Positions 1-8,003 of a stretch of DNA of 8,311 bases are shown one piece after another. The DNA lies in NCBI GenBank assembly GCA_011391115.1, contig JAABRC010000068.1, positions 1-8,311 on the forward strand. The letters run 5' to 3'. Under the pieces are notes generated by a model. It saw nothing but the letters and a program-made list of their open reading frames with translations, ran no database searches and had not been told where the DNA came from. The stretch comes from Candidatus Egaibacter danicus. GTDB lineage: Bacteria; Pseudomonadota; Gammaproteobacteria; Burkholderiales; Burkholderiaceae. The position numbers and the translations under genes were made by a program. Positions within the stretch are counted from its first letter, which is position 1, and each line of letters starts with the position of its first letter.

Positions 1-90
1 AAAGACATGGGTAGCGCAGCAGTGCTGTTGAGTTTGCTGTTGTGTGCGGGCATCTGGATCACGGCCGTGTTTCAACGCTGGGGAGCTTGA
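1..90 (+). CDS. dgkA: Diacylglycerol kinase, C-terminal fragment
   Basis: Only the last 29 codons are present; the gene begins before the window. The translation opens with KDMGSAAVLL, matching the conserved KDMGSAAV segment near the C-terminus of prokaryotic DgkA. A hydrophobic run follows (about residues 9-24 of the fragment), which fits the last transmembrane helix, and the protein ends in FQRWGA. DgkA is a small trimeric inner-membrane enzyme. It phosphorylates diacylglycerol to phosphatidic acid, recycling diacylglycerol released when phospholipid head groups are used. The stop codon TGA (88-90) is followed one base later by the GTG start of the next gene, so the two are probably co-transcribed and may be translationally coupled. 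The identification rests on this short but distinctive motif. Confidence 0.88.
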   Translation, partial: KDMGSAAVLLSLLLCAGIWITAVFQRWGA

Positions 91-91
91 G

Positions 92-697
92 GTGACTGCT
101 TTGAAGACTTTTCCCGACCCTGCTTTTTCCGTCTGCGTGTACTGCGGCTCCAAACCCGGCACAAAACCCGAATTTGCACAAGCTGCGGCTGCGGTGGGCC
201 ACTGGATAGGAGAACACGGCGGCCAGCTGGTTTATGGTGGTGGCAAAGGCGGCCTGATGGGCATAGTGGCCAACGCCACGCTCAGGGCAGGCGGCCGAGT
301 CATTGGCATCATTCCGCAAGCCCTCGTCGAGAAGGAATGGGCGCACCACGACTGCACCGAGCTGCACATCGTGGATACCATGCACGAACGCAAACGCATG
401 ATGGCCGAGCACGCCGATGCCTTCCTGGCCCTGCCTGGCGGTATTGGTACGTTTGAAGAGTTTTTTGAGGTCTGGACCTGGCGCCAGCTGGGTTACCACG
501 ACAAGCCCGTGGGATTGCTCAATACCGCCGGTTATTACGACGGCTTGCTGGGTTTTTTGCAGTCCACCATCAACCAGGGTTTTCTGGGCGAGTGGCAAAT
601 GAGCCTGATCCAGAGCGGCACCAGTCCGGCCGACTTACTGCAGGAACTGGTGCAGGCGGCGGGCACGTCACCCGCGCCGAGGCTGGACGCCCTCTAG
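92..697 (+). CDS. LOG-family Rossmann-fold protein (nucleoside 5'-monophosphate phosphoribohydrolase)
   Basis: The product is 201 aa, normal for the LOG/TIGR00730 family. These enzymes cleave the N-glycosidic bond of nucleoside 5'-monophosphates, releasing base and ribose 5-phosphate; some members act on cytokinin ribotides. Visible hallmarks are an N-terminal VCVYCGS strand (residues 14-20), the glycine-rich GGGKGGLMG (49-57), MHERK (97-101) and the signature PGGIGTFEE (115-123), which carries the catalytic glutamate. I chose GTG at 92 because GGGGAG (80-85) gives a Shine-Dalgarno six bases upstream and the protein then begins just before the first beta strand. An in-frame GTG at 44 would extend the protein into dgkA and is less likely. 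The family is clear. The in vivo substrate, AMP-like or cytokinin-like, cannot be read from sequence. Confidence 0.93.
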   Translation: MTALKTFPDPAFSVCVYCGSKPGTKPEFAQAAAAVGHWIGEHGGQLVYGGGKGGLMGIVANATLRAGGRVIGIIPQALVEKEWAHHDCTELHIVDTMHERKRMMAEHADAFLALPGGIGTFEEFFEVWTWRQLGYHDKPVGLLNTAGYYDGLLGFLQSTINQGFLGEWQMSLIQSGTSPADLLQELVQAAGTSPAPRLDAL

Positions 698-708
698 AGG
701 CGCCTTTT
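688..708 (+). terminator. Possible weak intrinsic terminator at the LOG gene end
   Basis: A short imperfect hairpin overlaps the LOG stop codon. Its arms GCCCTCT and AGAGGC surround a CTAG core, with one bulged C. It is followed by CTTTTTC (T-run 704-708). The stem is only about five base pairs, so termination would be weak. Its position in the 13-bp convergent gap between the LOG gene and glnB makes the role plausible. Confidence 0.3.
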
Positions 709-710
709 TC

Positions 711-2759
<2,049 letters not shown>

Positions 2760-2761
<2 letters not shown>

Positions 2762-4139
2762 GAAAACACTGGATACCGTGATGGCTGGGAGTGAAGATGA
2801 TTATGTCATTCGCGTACTGAATTCGCCGCTGGAGGTATCTGCAGAACAATGGAATGCCCTGCTGGCATTGCAGCCGGATGCCAACCCATTCATGCGCCAC
2901 GAATACCTGGTCGCCATGCACGAGAGTGGCAGTGCCACGCCCAAAACCGGCTGGACGCCGCGATTCGTCACGTTGTGGAAGAAAGGCCCTGCCGACCTCG
3001 AACTGGTCGCCGCCTGCGCCCTGTACCTGAAAGACCACTCCTACGGCGAATACGTCTTTGACCACGCCTGGGCCAACGCCTACCACCAGCACGGTTTGGC
3101 TTATTACCCCAAGGCACTGATTGCACCGCCTTTCACGCCCGTGCCTGGTGCACGGCTGCTGGCGATCGACGCTGCGACCCGGCTGGCACTGGTGAAAGCA
3201 CTTGTTCATTGGTGCGCAGAGGAAGATTTATCGTCCTTACACCTGTTGTTCGCCAGCGATGTGGATGTTGAAGCCTGCCAATCCGCCGGCCTGATGCTTC
3301 GCCATAACGTGCAGTTTCACTGGAAGAATATTGCCCCCACGCTTGTCGCTTCGCTTACTGCGCTGCCCCCCGAGGGGGCTGAACTTGCTTGGGGCGGCCC
3401 GGCGCTGCGTTCGGCCCCCACGCTCGGCGCTGCACCAGACCTGGAGCGCCCATTCTCCAGCTTTGATAGTTTCCTGATGTCGCTCAGCCAGGACAAGCGC
3501 AAAAAAATCCGGCAAGAGCGGCGCAAGGTGGCGGACGCAGGCGTCACGTTCCGTTGGTCGCTGGGCAAAAACATCACGTCCAAAGAATGGGAGTTCTTTT
3601 ACAGCTGTTACGAACGCACCTACTACGAACACGGCAACGCGCCCTACCTGAGCCGCGACTTCTTCCACCGCATGGCCGCCACCATGCCGGAAAACTGGCT
3701 GCTGTTTGTCGGCGAGCGCGGCGGCCAGCCCATTGCTACAAGTTTAATAGCTATTCACGCATATCCGACGAGGCCTGAGAGCACTTTTGGCATCCAAAAA
3801 GTACCGGAAACCGCGCTGGATCAAGCCAATGATCACATCGCCTATGGTCGTTACTGGGGTGCCACCGAGCGCGTGGATTGTCTGCACTTTGAGGCTTGCT
3901 ACTACCAGCCGCTGCAATGGTGCATCGAGCACGGCTTCCAGCGCTTTGAGGGCGGTGCTCAGGGCGAACACAAAATGGCCCGCGCCCTGCTGCCCGTGCG
4001 GACCACCAGCGCCCACTGGCTGGCCCATCCGGGCTTTGCCGATGCCGTGGAGCGTTTTCTGGAGCGCGAGGGGGCGGGTATCGACAACTACCTGGACGAT
4101 CTGGCGCAACGCAATCCGTTCAAGGAAAACCCGTCCTGA
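2760..4139 (+). CDS. GNAT / FemAB-like N-acetyltransferase family protein (COG3146, DUF482-type) with repeat-derived inserts
   Basis: The product is 459 aa from ATG 2760; MAGSEDDY at ATG 2781 is an alternative start, and neither has a strong Shine-Dalgarno. Family-typical segments are NSPLEVSAEQWNALL (21-35), NPFMRHEYL, LSQDKRKKIRQERRKV (242-257) and FEGGAQGEHKMARALLPV (396-413), together with LHFEACYYQPLQWCIEHG. I recognise this family as the proteobacterial proteins annotated as GNAT or 'peptidoglycan biosynthesis/recognition' with a duplicated acyltransferase fold. The acceptor substrate is unknown. Two segments look foreign to the fold: about residues 194-227 (proline, alanine and glycine rich) and about 326-342 (IATSLIAIHAYPTRPE). 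Each coincides with an interspersed DNA repeat, and the frame stays open through both. Whether the protein remains active is unclear, but the conserved C-terminal motif block is intact. The gene diverges from nadE. Confidence 0.85.
3341..3432 (+). repeat. Interspersed GC-rich repeat inside the GNAT gene
   Basis: This stretch is low-complexity, GC-rich and hairpin-forming, unlike the flanking codons. It contains CTGCGCTGCCCCCCGAGGGG, with a 6-bp stem GCCCCC (3365-3370) / GGGGGC (3374-3379). A second stem pairs GGGGC (3391-3395) with GCCCC (3414-3418). From memory, very similar CTTCGCT..CTGCGCTGCCCCCCGAGGGGGC..TTGGGGCGGCCC sequences are scattered between genes in Comamonadaceae genomes; I could not verify this here. 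It encodes about 30 residues that interrupt the GNAT protein in frame. The boundaries are approximate. Confidence 0.6.
3735..3782 (+). repeat. Interspersed repeat copy A (GCTA..TAGC family), in the GNAT gene
   Basis: This roughly 48-bp stretch aligns with 8004-8052 at about 34 of 48 positions with one gap. Shared blocks include GCTA, ATAGCT and the exact CGCATATC. It starts with a short hairpin, GCTA (3735-3738) / TAGC (3748-3751). It lies inside the GNAT coding sequence and encodes the segment around IATSLIAIHAYPTRP without breaking the frame. I believe this belongs to a short repeat family common in Comamonadaceae spacers; the local pairing with copy B is direct evidence. Confidence 0.65.
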
Positions 4140-4248
4140 ACTGGCCATCCGCGAAATCTTTTTCAGTTCGCAAGCCACAAGTGTGAAAAGGTTCACGGCC
4201 GGTTTTGCAACTAAGTCATGGTTTCTGATTTTGGTGTGCTGGCTGGTC

Positions 4249-4277
4249 TTGGCGGGTCATCCAACCTCACCTACAGT
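4249..4277 (+). promoter_or_regulatory. Candidate sigma70-type promoter for the first paralogue
   Basis: TTGGCG at 4249-4254 and TACAGT at 4272-4277 are separated by 17 bp. Each matches the sigma70 consensus at four of six positions. Transcription would begin around 4284, about 18 bases before the ATG at 4302. The match is modest and could arise by chance. Confidence 0.25.
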
Positions 4278-4301
4278 CTGTGCATTGACCTATCCCGCAC
4301 C

Positions 4302-4832
4302 ATGACATCCGCCTTTCACAGCTTCTTCGGAGGCCTCGATTCCACCCCTGGCAAAGCCTTCATTGACCTGACCGCAGCCCCTCTGCGGCAATTGGCCAAA
4401 GGCGCTGCTGCGCTCGAACGGCATGCGCGAAAAATCCGGGCTGACCGGCCTTCTTCACGTCAGCAGCCGAGCTATGCGGTGACGCAGCCCCCGCCGTTGA
4501 CGCCGCTGCTTACGCCACGGCATGAACAAAAAGTGCCGGCGGCTCCCACCCTTACGGAAGAGCAGACCTATCAGCAAAGGCTTCAGAACTCGATGGGCAT
4601 CGTCGGGCGGGACTACCCGCGCATCCACACCACCATCGAGTCCCTGTGGGGGCAACCGGAATGCAGCACCTACATCCAGAACCTGATACTCAGCGGTGGC
4701 GATGGCATGGGTAACAGCCGCGTCGGCTTCAAACTGGGGACAGTGGCAGCTCTGATGCTGCTCGATGAGTTGCACGACACCCAGTTCGGCAAGAAGGCTG
4801 TGGAGCATATTCCCCGCAAGCCACGCCGATAG
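4302..4832 (+). CDS. Hypothetical protein, first of two tandem paralogues
   Basis: I do not recognise this family. From ATG 4302 the product is 176 aa; an in-frame ATG at 4218 would add 28 residues. Neither start has a clear Shine-Dalgarno. A TTGGCG (4249-4254) and TACAGT (4272-4277) pair spaced 17 bp would put transcription just ahead of 4302 and favours the shorter form. Residues 1 to about 45 include a possible amphipathic helix. Residues 50-90 are a proline/glutamine-rich, probably disordered linker. Residues 100-165 form a compact domain with IESLWG (112-117), Cys121, Tyr124, GGDG (132-135) and LDELHD (154-159). That domain is about 46% identical (30 of 65, ungapped) to the next gene's. 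There is no signal peptide or membrane helix, so it is probably cytoplasmic. The 162-bp spacer before it shows only a small GTGAA/TTCAC hairpin (4183-4196). Confidence 0.7.
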   Translation: MTSAFHSFFGGLDSTPGKAFIDLTAAPLRQLAKGAAALERHARKIRADRPSSRQQPSYAVTQPPPLTPLLTPRHEQKVPAAPTLTEEQTYQQRLQNSMGIVGRDYPRIHTTIESLWGQPECSTYIQNLILSGGDGMGNSRVGFKLGTVAALMLLDELHDTQFGKKAVEHIPRKPRR

Positions 4833-4835
4833 ACC

Positions 4836-4847
4836 TGCCTGCAGGCA
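4836..4847. repeat. Perfect 12-bp palindrome TGCCTGCAGGCA
   Basis: A self-complementary 12-mer lies 3 bp after the stop codon of the first paralogue and about 10 bp before the much larger 4858-4887 palindrome. It has no loop, so as RNA it would form at most a small hairpin. As DNA it could be a protein site. No function is assigned. Confidence 0.4.
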
Positions 4848-4857
4848 ATAACAGAAG

Positions 4858-4889
4858 AGGCCTGATAAACCATGGTTTATCAGGCCTTT
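4858..4889. terminator. Perfect 30-bp palindrome, probable intrinsic terminator between the paralogues
   Basis: Arms AGGCCTGATAAAC (4858-4870) and GTTTATCAGGCCT (4875-4887) are exact reverse complements around CATG, so the whole 30 bp is palindromic. In RNA this gives a 13-bp stem with a four-base loop. On the + strand it is followed by only TT before G, after an A-rich approach; on the minus strand the tail is CTTCTGTTATT, also moderately U-rich. It most likely ends transcription of the first paralogue. The short U-tract leaves room for read-through, or for a role as a processing or binding site. It sits 36 bp before the next start codon. Confidence 0.6.
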
Positions 4890-4923
4890 GCGCGCGCGCT
4901 GGGGGCGTATCGTTTGCCCAACC

Positions 4924-5472
4924 ATGACAACACCTTCCAATACCCGTTCTGCAGCGCTGCAAACCCGGTCGGGAACATCCCGCATTGAACTCCAAGCCGA
5001 GTCATGGCCAGGGCAGATCCGCCGTGAGCCAATTTCGGTCTGGGCACTGCTCAAAGACGCCCTGAACACCCGGAACCATGCTGCCACCCAACCCGATGAG
5101 TCGTTCATCACAACCCGGCCTGCACCGCTGCTGGCAATGCCGGTGCAACAGGACGAAGTGCAAATGGACCGGCGCTCTGCCGCGCCGCAGGAACAGGAAG
5201 CCGAGCGCAAGAAACAAAGTGCCATGCGGACCATTGGCCAGGACCTGCCTCAAATTCACGCCATGATTGGCTCCCTGTGGGGACGCCAGGAATGCAGCGA
5301 CTACATCCAGGACCTGGTCATGACCGGGGGAGACGGCGTGAACCCGCGCGCACCCCGCCTGAAGATTGATGCCCTCACCGCCCTGCTGGAACTGGACCGC
5401 TTGCACGACGTGCACCTGGGTCAGTTGCGCGACGCTGCCGGTATCGGACGGCGCCCCAACGGCAGTCACTGA
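4924..5472 (+). CDS. Hypothetical protein, second of two tandem paralogues
   Basis: This 182-aa product is also of unrecognised family. Its residues about 102-166 align without gaps to the paralogue upstream. Shared residues include IG.D.P.IH, SLWG (117-120), EC (Cys124), YIQ, GGDG (135-138), a lysine, and LD.LHD (157-162). The N-terminal 65 residues differ from the first protein. A polar Gln/Glu/Lys/Arg-rich stretch (75-100, EQEAERKKQ) links the two parts, after a shared A/T-PLL motif. ATG 4924 was chosen as the first ATG after the palindromic hairpin. The Shine-Dalgarno is poor, and an in-frame TTG at 4888 falls in the hairpin and is unlikely. No signal peptide or membrane segment is visible. 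The retained domain in both copies suggests both are under selection, and it may form a homo- or heteromeric contact surface; that is inference. Confidence 0.72.
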   Translation: MTTPSNTRSAALQTRSGTSRIELQAESWPGQIRREPISVWALLKDALNTRNHAATQPDESFITTRPAPLLAMPVQQDEVQMDRRSAAPQEQEAERKKQSAMRTIGQDLPQIHAMIGSLWGRQECSDYIQDLVMTGGDGVNPRAPRLKIDALTALLELDRLHDVHLGQLRDAAGIGRRPNGSH

Positions 5473-5479
5473 GTGAGCA

Positions 5480-5494
5480 CCCGGACATGCCGGG
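5480..5494 (+). terminator. Small hairpin after the second paralogue
   Basis: CCCGG (5480-5484) and CCGGG (5490-5494) flank an ACATG loop, giving a five-base-pair GC stem 7 bp after the stop codon. No T-run follows, so it is at best a weak or Rho-assisted terminator, or an RNA-stabilising end. Confidence 0.3.
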
Positions 5495-5497
5495 CCA

Positions 5498-5510
5498 GTA
5501 AACGGTTTAC
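5498..5510. promoter_or_regulatory. Palindromic candidate operator overlapping the WS/DGAT promoter
   Basis: GTAAAC (5498-5503) and GTTTAC (5505-5510) form a perfect inverted repeat around a single G. It overlaps the -35 hexamer of the promoter proposed at 5506-5534, as expected of a repressor site. The AAAC..GTTT half-sites resemble those of TetR-type fatty-acid regulators of the PsrA kind, although the spacing here is one base rather than the longer spacing I recall for PsrA. The regulator is unknown. Confidence 0.4.
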
Positions 5511-5534
5511 CGGGATGGGCGGCCTGCCTAGAAT
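5506..5534 (+). promoter_or_regulatory. Sigma70-like promoter for the WS/DGAT-hydrolase unit
   Basis: TTTACC (5506-5511, four of six consensus bases) and TAGAAT (5529-5534, five of six) are spaced exactly 17 bp. Transcription would start near 5541, about 29 bases before the ATG at 5570, leaving a leader that carries the GGAG Shine-Dalgarno at 5557-5560. The geometry is good, and the site lies in the only sizeable gap before this gene. Confidence 0.5.
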
Positions 5535-5569
5535 GGGACGCATAACCATCCATGCCGGAGACAAGCCCC

Positions 5570-7201
5570 ATGAACACCCTCAGCGGCCTGGACGCCACGT
5601 TCCTGTACCTTGAGACGCCCGAGACACCCATGCACGTGGGCTCGCTGCACCTGTATGAATTGCCGGAGGGTTTCAAAGGCAGTTTTCACAAGGCCGTGCT
5701 GCAGCATCTGGCCAAACGCGTTCACCTCGCACCCATCTTTGCGCGCAAGCTGGCTTTCATGCCGCTCAACATGGGGCACCCGGGCTGGGTCGAGGCTGAT
5801 GAAGTAGACCTCGCTTTTCATGTCCGCAAGGTACCCGGCCGCCAGTTGACTGTGCGGCAGGTCGAGGCAAGGGCTGCAGAGCTCCATGGACAGCTGATGG
5901 ACCGATCGCACCCGCTGTGGGAGTTCCATGTTTTTGACAATGTGAAGGGGCCTGAAGGCAATCGCCTCGTGGCGTTCTACTCAAAAATCCACCATGCTGC
6001 ACTCGATGGGAAAGGTGGCACCGCTCTGGCCAATGCCATCCTCGATTTGAGCGCCACGCCGCGTGAGGTGCCGCCACCGGACCCAACGAGAAAGATCCTC
6101 CACGAGAGTGACCTGACGATCAGCGAGAAGATTGGCTCGATGTTTTCCGGGTCGCTGGCGCAGTATGTGAAGCTGGTCAAATCTCTGCCTGCAGCCGTTT
6201 CTTCACTCGGCGGTGCGCTGGTTAAACAGTCGATCTCGGGCGATGTCAGCAAGGGATTGGGCAGCTTGCGCCCTAAGTCACCCATCACGCTGGCCCCCAA
6301 AACGATCTTCAACGCCGCCATCACACCCGAGCGAAGCCTGGCCACAGCCAGCCTGCCGTTTGCCGAGTGCCGGGCCATGGGCAAAGCCGTGGGCGGCAGC
6401 TTCAACGACATCGTGCTGTGGATTTGCTCAACCGCCTTGCGCACCTATCTGGCGCAACACGCCAGCATTCCCAAAAAGCCGCTGCTGGCCGCCATGCCGG
6501 TGAGCCTGCGCGAGGAAGGCAACACGGACATGAACACCCAGGCGAGCATGACCGTAGTGGATCTGGGTACCCATCTGGCTGACCCCATGAAACGCCTGAG
6601 CGCCATCATGAAGTCAACAGGCAAGGTGAAATCTGCACTGGCTGGCCTCAAAAGCGTGCTGCCTACCGATTACCCATCCTTTCTGGCGCCATGGGTAGTG
6701 GGCGGCGTAGCCAAGGCAGCATTCAAGACCTACAGCGCGACCAGTCTGCCCGAACACCTGCCGATGATGGCCAACCTCGCCATCAGCAATGTGCCTGGCC
6801 CGCAGGTGCCGCTGTATCTGGCGGGCGCGAAGATGCTGACGTATCACCCGCTATCCATCGTGACCCATGGGCTGGCGCTGAACATCACCATCCAGACGTA
6901 TGCCGGCAGCGTGGACTTTGGCCTGGTTGCCGACAAAAAAGCCGTTCCCCATCTGCAGGATCTGGCCGATGCGATTCAGGCCGCGTTCAGGGAAGCGCAG
7001 CGTCTCTACGCACTGACGCACCCGGCTTCCAGCACGCCACCCGCTACAAAATCAGTGGTAACCCGGAGACCCCGCGTCGCCAAGGTGACGCAAACGAAGA
7101 CTGCACGCTCTAAAACTGCGGCAAAACCAACAGCCACGCGGTTGAAAGCTGCTACTGTTGCCCGCAAGTCAACTCCGAGGAAGAAGATCGTACGTGCCTG
7201 A
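5570..7201 (+). CDS. Wax ester synthase / diacylglycerol acyltransferase (WS/DGAT family) with a basic C-terminal tail
   Basis: The product is 543 aa from ATG 5570, with GGAG nine bases upstream; an ATG at 5552 is less likely. The enzyme transfers acyl-CoA acyl groups to diacylglycerol or fatty alcohols, making triacylglycerol or wax esters at the inner membrane and lipid bodies. The N-terminus LSGLDATFLYLETPETPMHVG is typical. The catalytic HHxxxDG is HHAALDG (141-147), preceded by SHPLWEFHVF (113-122). The second conserved block is GSFNDIVL (276-283), then SNVPGP (406-411) and the family-typical C-terminal region to about residue 485. Residues 486-543 are an added Ala/Thr/Lys/Arg tail with 17 basic and no acidic residues, resembling histone H1 or PhaF-type tails. 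It is followed one base later by an alpha/beta hydrolase gene, so the two form an operon. Substrate preference cannot be told. Confidence 0.93.
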   Translation: MNTLSGLDATFLYLETPETPMHVGSLHLYELPEGFKGSFHKAVLQHLAKRVHLAPIFARKLAFMPLNMGHPGWVEADEVDLAFHVRKVPGRQLTVRQVEARAAELHGQLMDRSHPLWEFHVFDNVKGPEGNRLVAFYSKIHHAALDGKGGTALANAILDLSATPREVPPPDPTRKILHESDLTISEKIGSMFSGSLAQYVKLVKSLPAAVSSLGGALVKQSISGDVSKGLGSLRPKSPITLAPKTIFNAAITPERSLATASLPFAECRAMGKAVGGSFNDIVLWICSTALRTYLAQHASIPKKPLLAAMPVSLREEGNTDMNTQASMTVVDLGTHLADPMKRLSAIMKSTGKVKSALAGLKSVLPTDYPSFLAPWVVGGVAKAAFKTYSATSLPEHLPMMANLAISNVPGPQVPLYLAGAKMLTYHPLSIVTHGLALNITIQTYAGSVDFGLVADKKAVPHLQDLADAIQAAFREAQRLYALTHPASSTPPATKSVVTRRPRVAKVTQTKTARSKTAAKPTATRLKAATVARKSTPRKKIVRA

Positions 7202-7202
7202 A

Positions 7203-7970
7203 ATGACCCAACCCGTCGCCCCTCCCAGTCCATGGCTTTTGGCGATGGAGTTTCGTGCGCCGTGGGAATTTGGCGCAGTATTGCCGGCCTGGCCGCTATT
7301 GCAGCGCGCTCCGCAGGGCGACGGCCATTCCGTCATCGTGTTCCCTGGCCTGTCTGCCAGTGATGGCTCTACCGTGCCGCTGCGTCGCTTTCTGGACGCC
7401 CGCGGCTACGACGTTTCAGGCTGGCGGCAGGGTTTCAACTTTGGTCCCCGTGCGGGCGTGCTGGAAGCCGCCAAGCGGCAGGTTCAGGACACGTTTGAGC
7501 ACTCCGGACGTAAAGTCAGCCTGATTGGCTGGAGTCTGGGTGGCGTCTATGCGCGTGAGCTGGCCAAGGAATTGCCCCATGCCGTTCGCGCAGTCATCAC
7601 GCTGGGAACCCCGTTTTGCGGTTCTCCAAAAAGCACCAACGCATGGCGGATTTACGAGCTGACCAGCGGACGCAACGCCGAGCGTGAAGTGCATGGTTTC
7701 GACTTGCCCGGCGCGCCTCCGGTGCCCACAACATCCGTCTTTTCACGAACTGACGGTATCGTCGCCTGGCGCTCGAGCATCCAGAAACCCTGCCTGATCA
7801 ACCCGCACACCGAAAACATCGAAATTGTGGCCAGCCACGTCGGCATGGGGCTCAACCCCAGTGCCTGGTGGGCAGTGGCCGACCGGCTGGCGCAAGCCGA
7901 AGGCAACTGGCAGCGGTTCGAGCGCAAAGGCGGCATGCACGGGCTGCTGTTTCCTGACCCACATCGCTGA
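7203..7970 (+). CDS. Alpha/beta hydrolase (PGAP1/lipase-like)
   Basis: The product is 255 aa from ATG 7203. It has the alpha/beta hydrolase plan: strand plus oxyanion region VIVFPGLSASDGS (44-56), nucleophile elbow GWSLG (109-113, Ser111), LGTPFCGSP (134-142) as in PGAP1-like esterases, the acid in SRTDGIV (Asp184), and SHVGMG with His212. All three triad residues are therefore present. It has no signal peptide or transmembrane segment, so it is probably cytoplasmic. The start is ambiguous: GTG 7194 has a better-placed GAGGAAGAAG seven bases upstream and would overlap the WS/DGAT stop, while ATG 7203 follows that stop by one base. Either way translation is probably coupled to the acyltransferase. 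An esterase or lipase acting on acylglycerols, or on a product of the neighbouring enzyme, is the natural inference, but the substrate is unproven. Confidence 0.88.
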   Translation: MTQPVAPPSPWLLAMEFRAPWEFGAVLPAWPLLQRAPQGDGHSVIVFPGLSASDGSTVPLRRFLDARGYDVSGWRQGFNFGPRAGVLEAAKRQVQDTFEHSGRKVSLIGWSLGGVYARELAKELPHAVRAVITLGTPFCGSPKSTNAWRIYELTSGRNAEREVHGFDLPGAPPVPTTSVFSRTDGIVAWRSSIQKPCLINPHTENIEIVASHVGMGLNPSAWWAVADRLAQAEGNWQRFERKGGMHGLLFPDPHR

Positions 7971-7984
7971 AAAAAAGCGCCTGT

Positions 7985-7998
7985 CGGTGTCAACACCG
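7985..7998. terminator. Short inverted repeat between the hydrolase gene and ppa
   Basis: CGGTGT (7985-7990) and ACACCG (7993-7998) form a six-base inverted repeat separated by CA, in the convergent gap between the hydrolase gene and ppa. A run of seven T lies beyond it on the minus strand (7976-7970), and a TTTTT run lies beyond it on the + strand (8010-8014). Both are several bases farther than ideal. It may serve as a poor bidirectional terminator. Confidence 0.3.
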
Positions 7999-8003
7999 CA
8001 GAC

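Noticed and set aside
44..91. GTG-initiated N-terminal extension of the LOG protein
   Set aside because: It would overlap the end of dgkA out of frame and adds no conserved residues. GTG 92 has a good Shine-Dalgarno.
59..598. 179-codon minus-strand frame opposite the LOG gene
   Set aside because: The + strand carries a clear LOG family protein with its signature motif, so this is a shadow frame.
4140..4301. Small RNA or riboswitch in the spacer after the GNAT gene
   Set aside because: Only short stems are visible (GCGAA/TTCGC at 4151-4171, GTGAA/TTCAC at 4183-4196), with no recognisable riboswitch core or strong terminator.
4455..5234. Long open frame (259 codons) on the minus strand across both paralogue genes
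   Set aside because: It is antisense to two better-supported genes, runs through the palindrome, has a Cys/Arg/Ser-rich composition and no recognisable motif. High-GC DNA often leaves such frames open.
5002..5676. 224-codon minus-strand frame opposite the second paralogue and the WS/DGAT start
   Set aside because: It crosses the proposed promoter and the start of a well-identified gene, and shows no family features.
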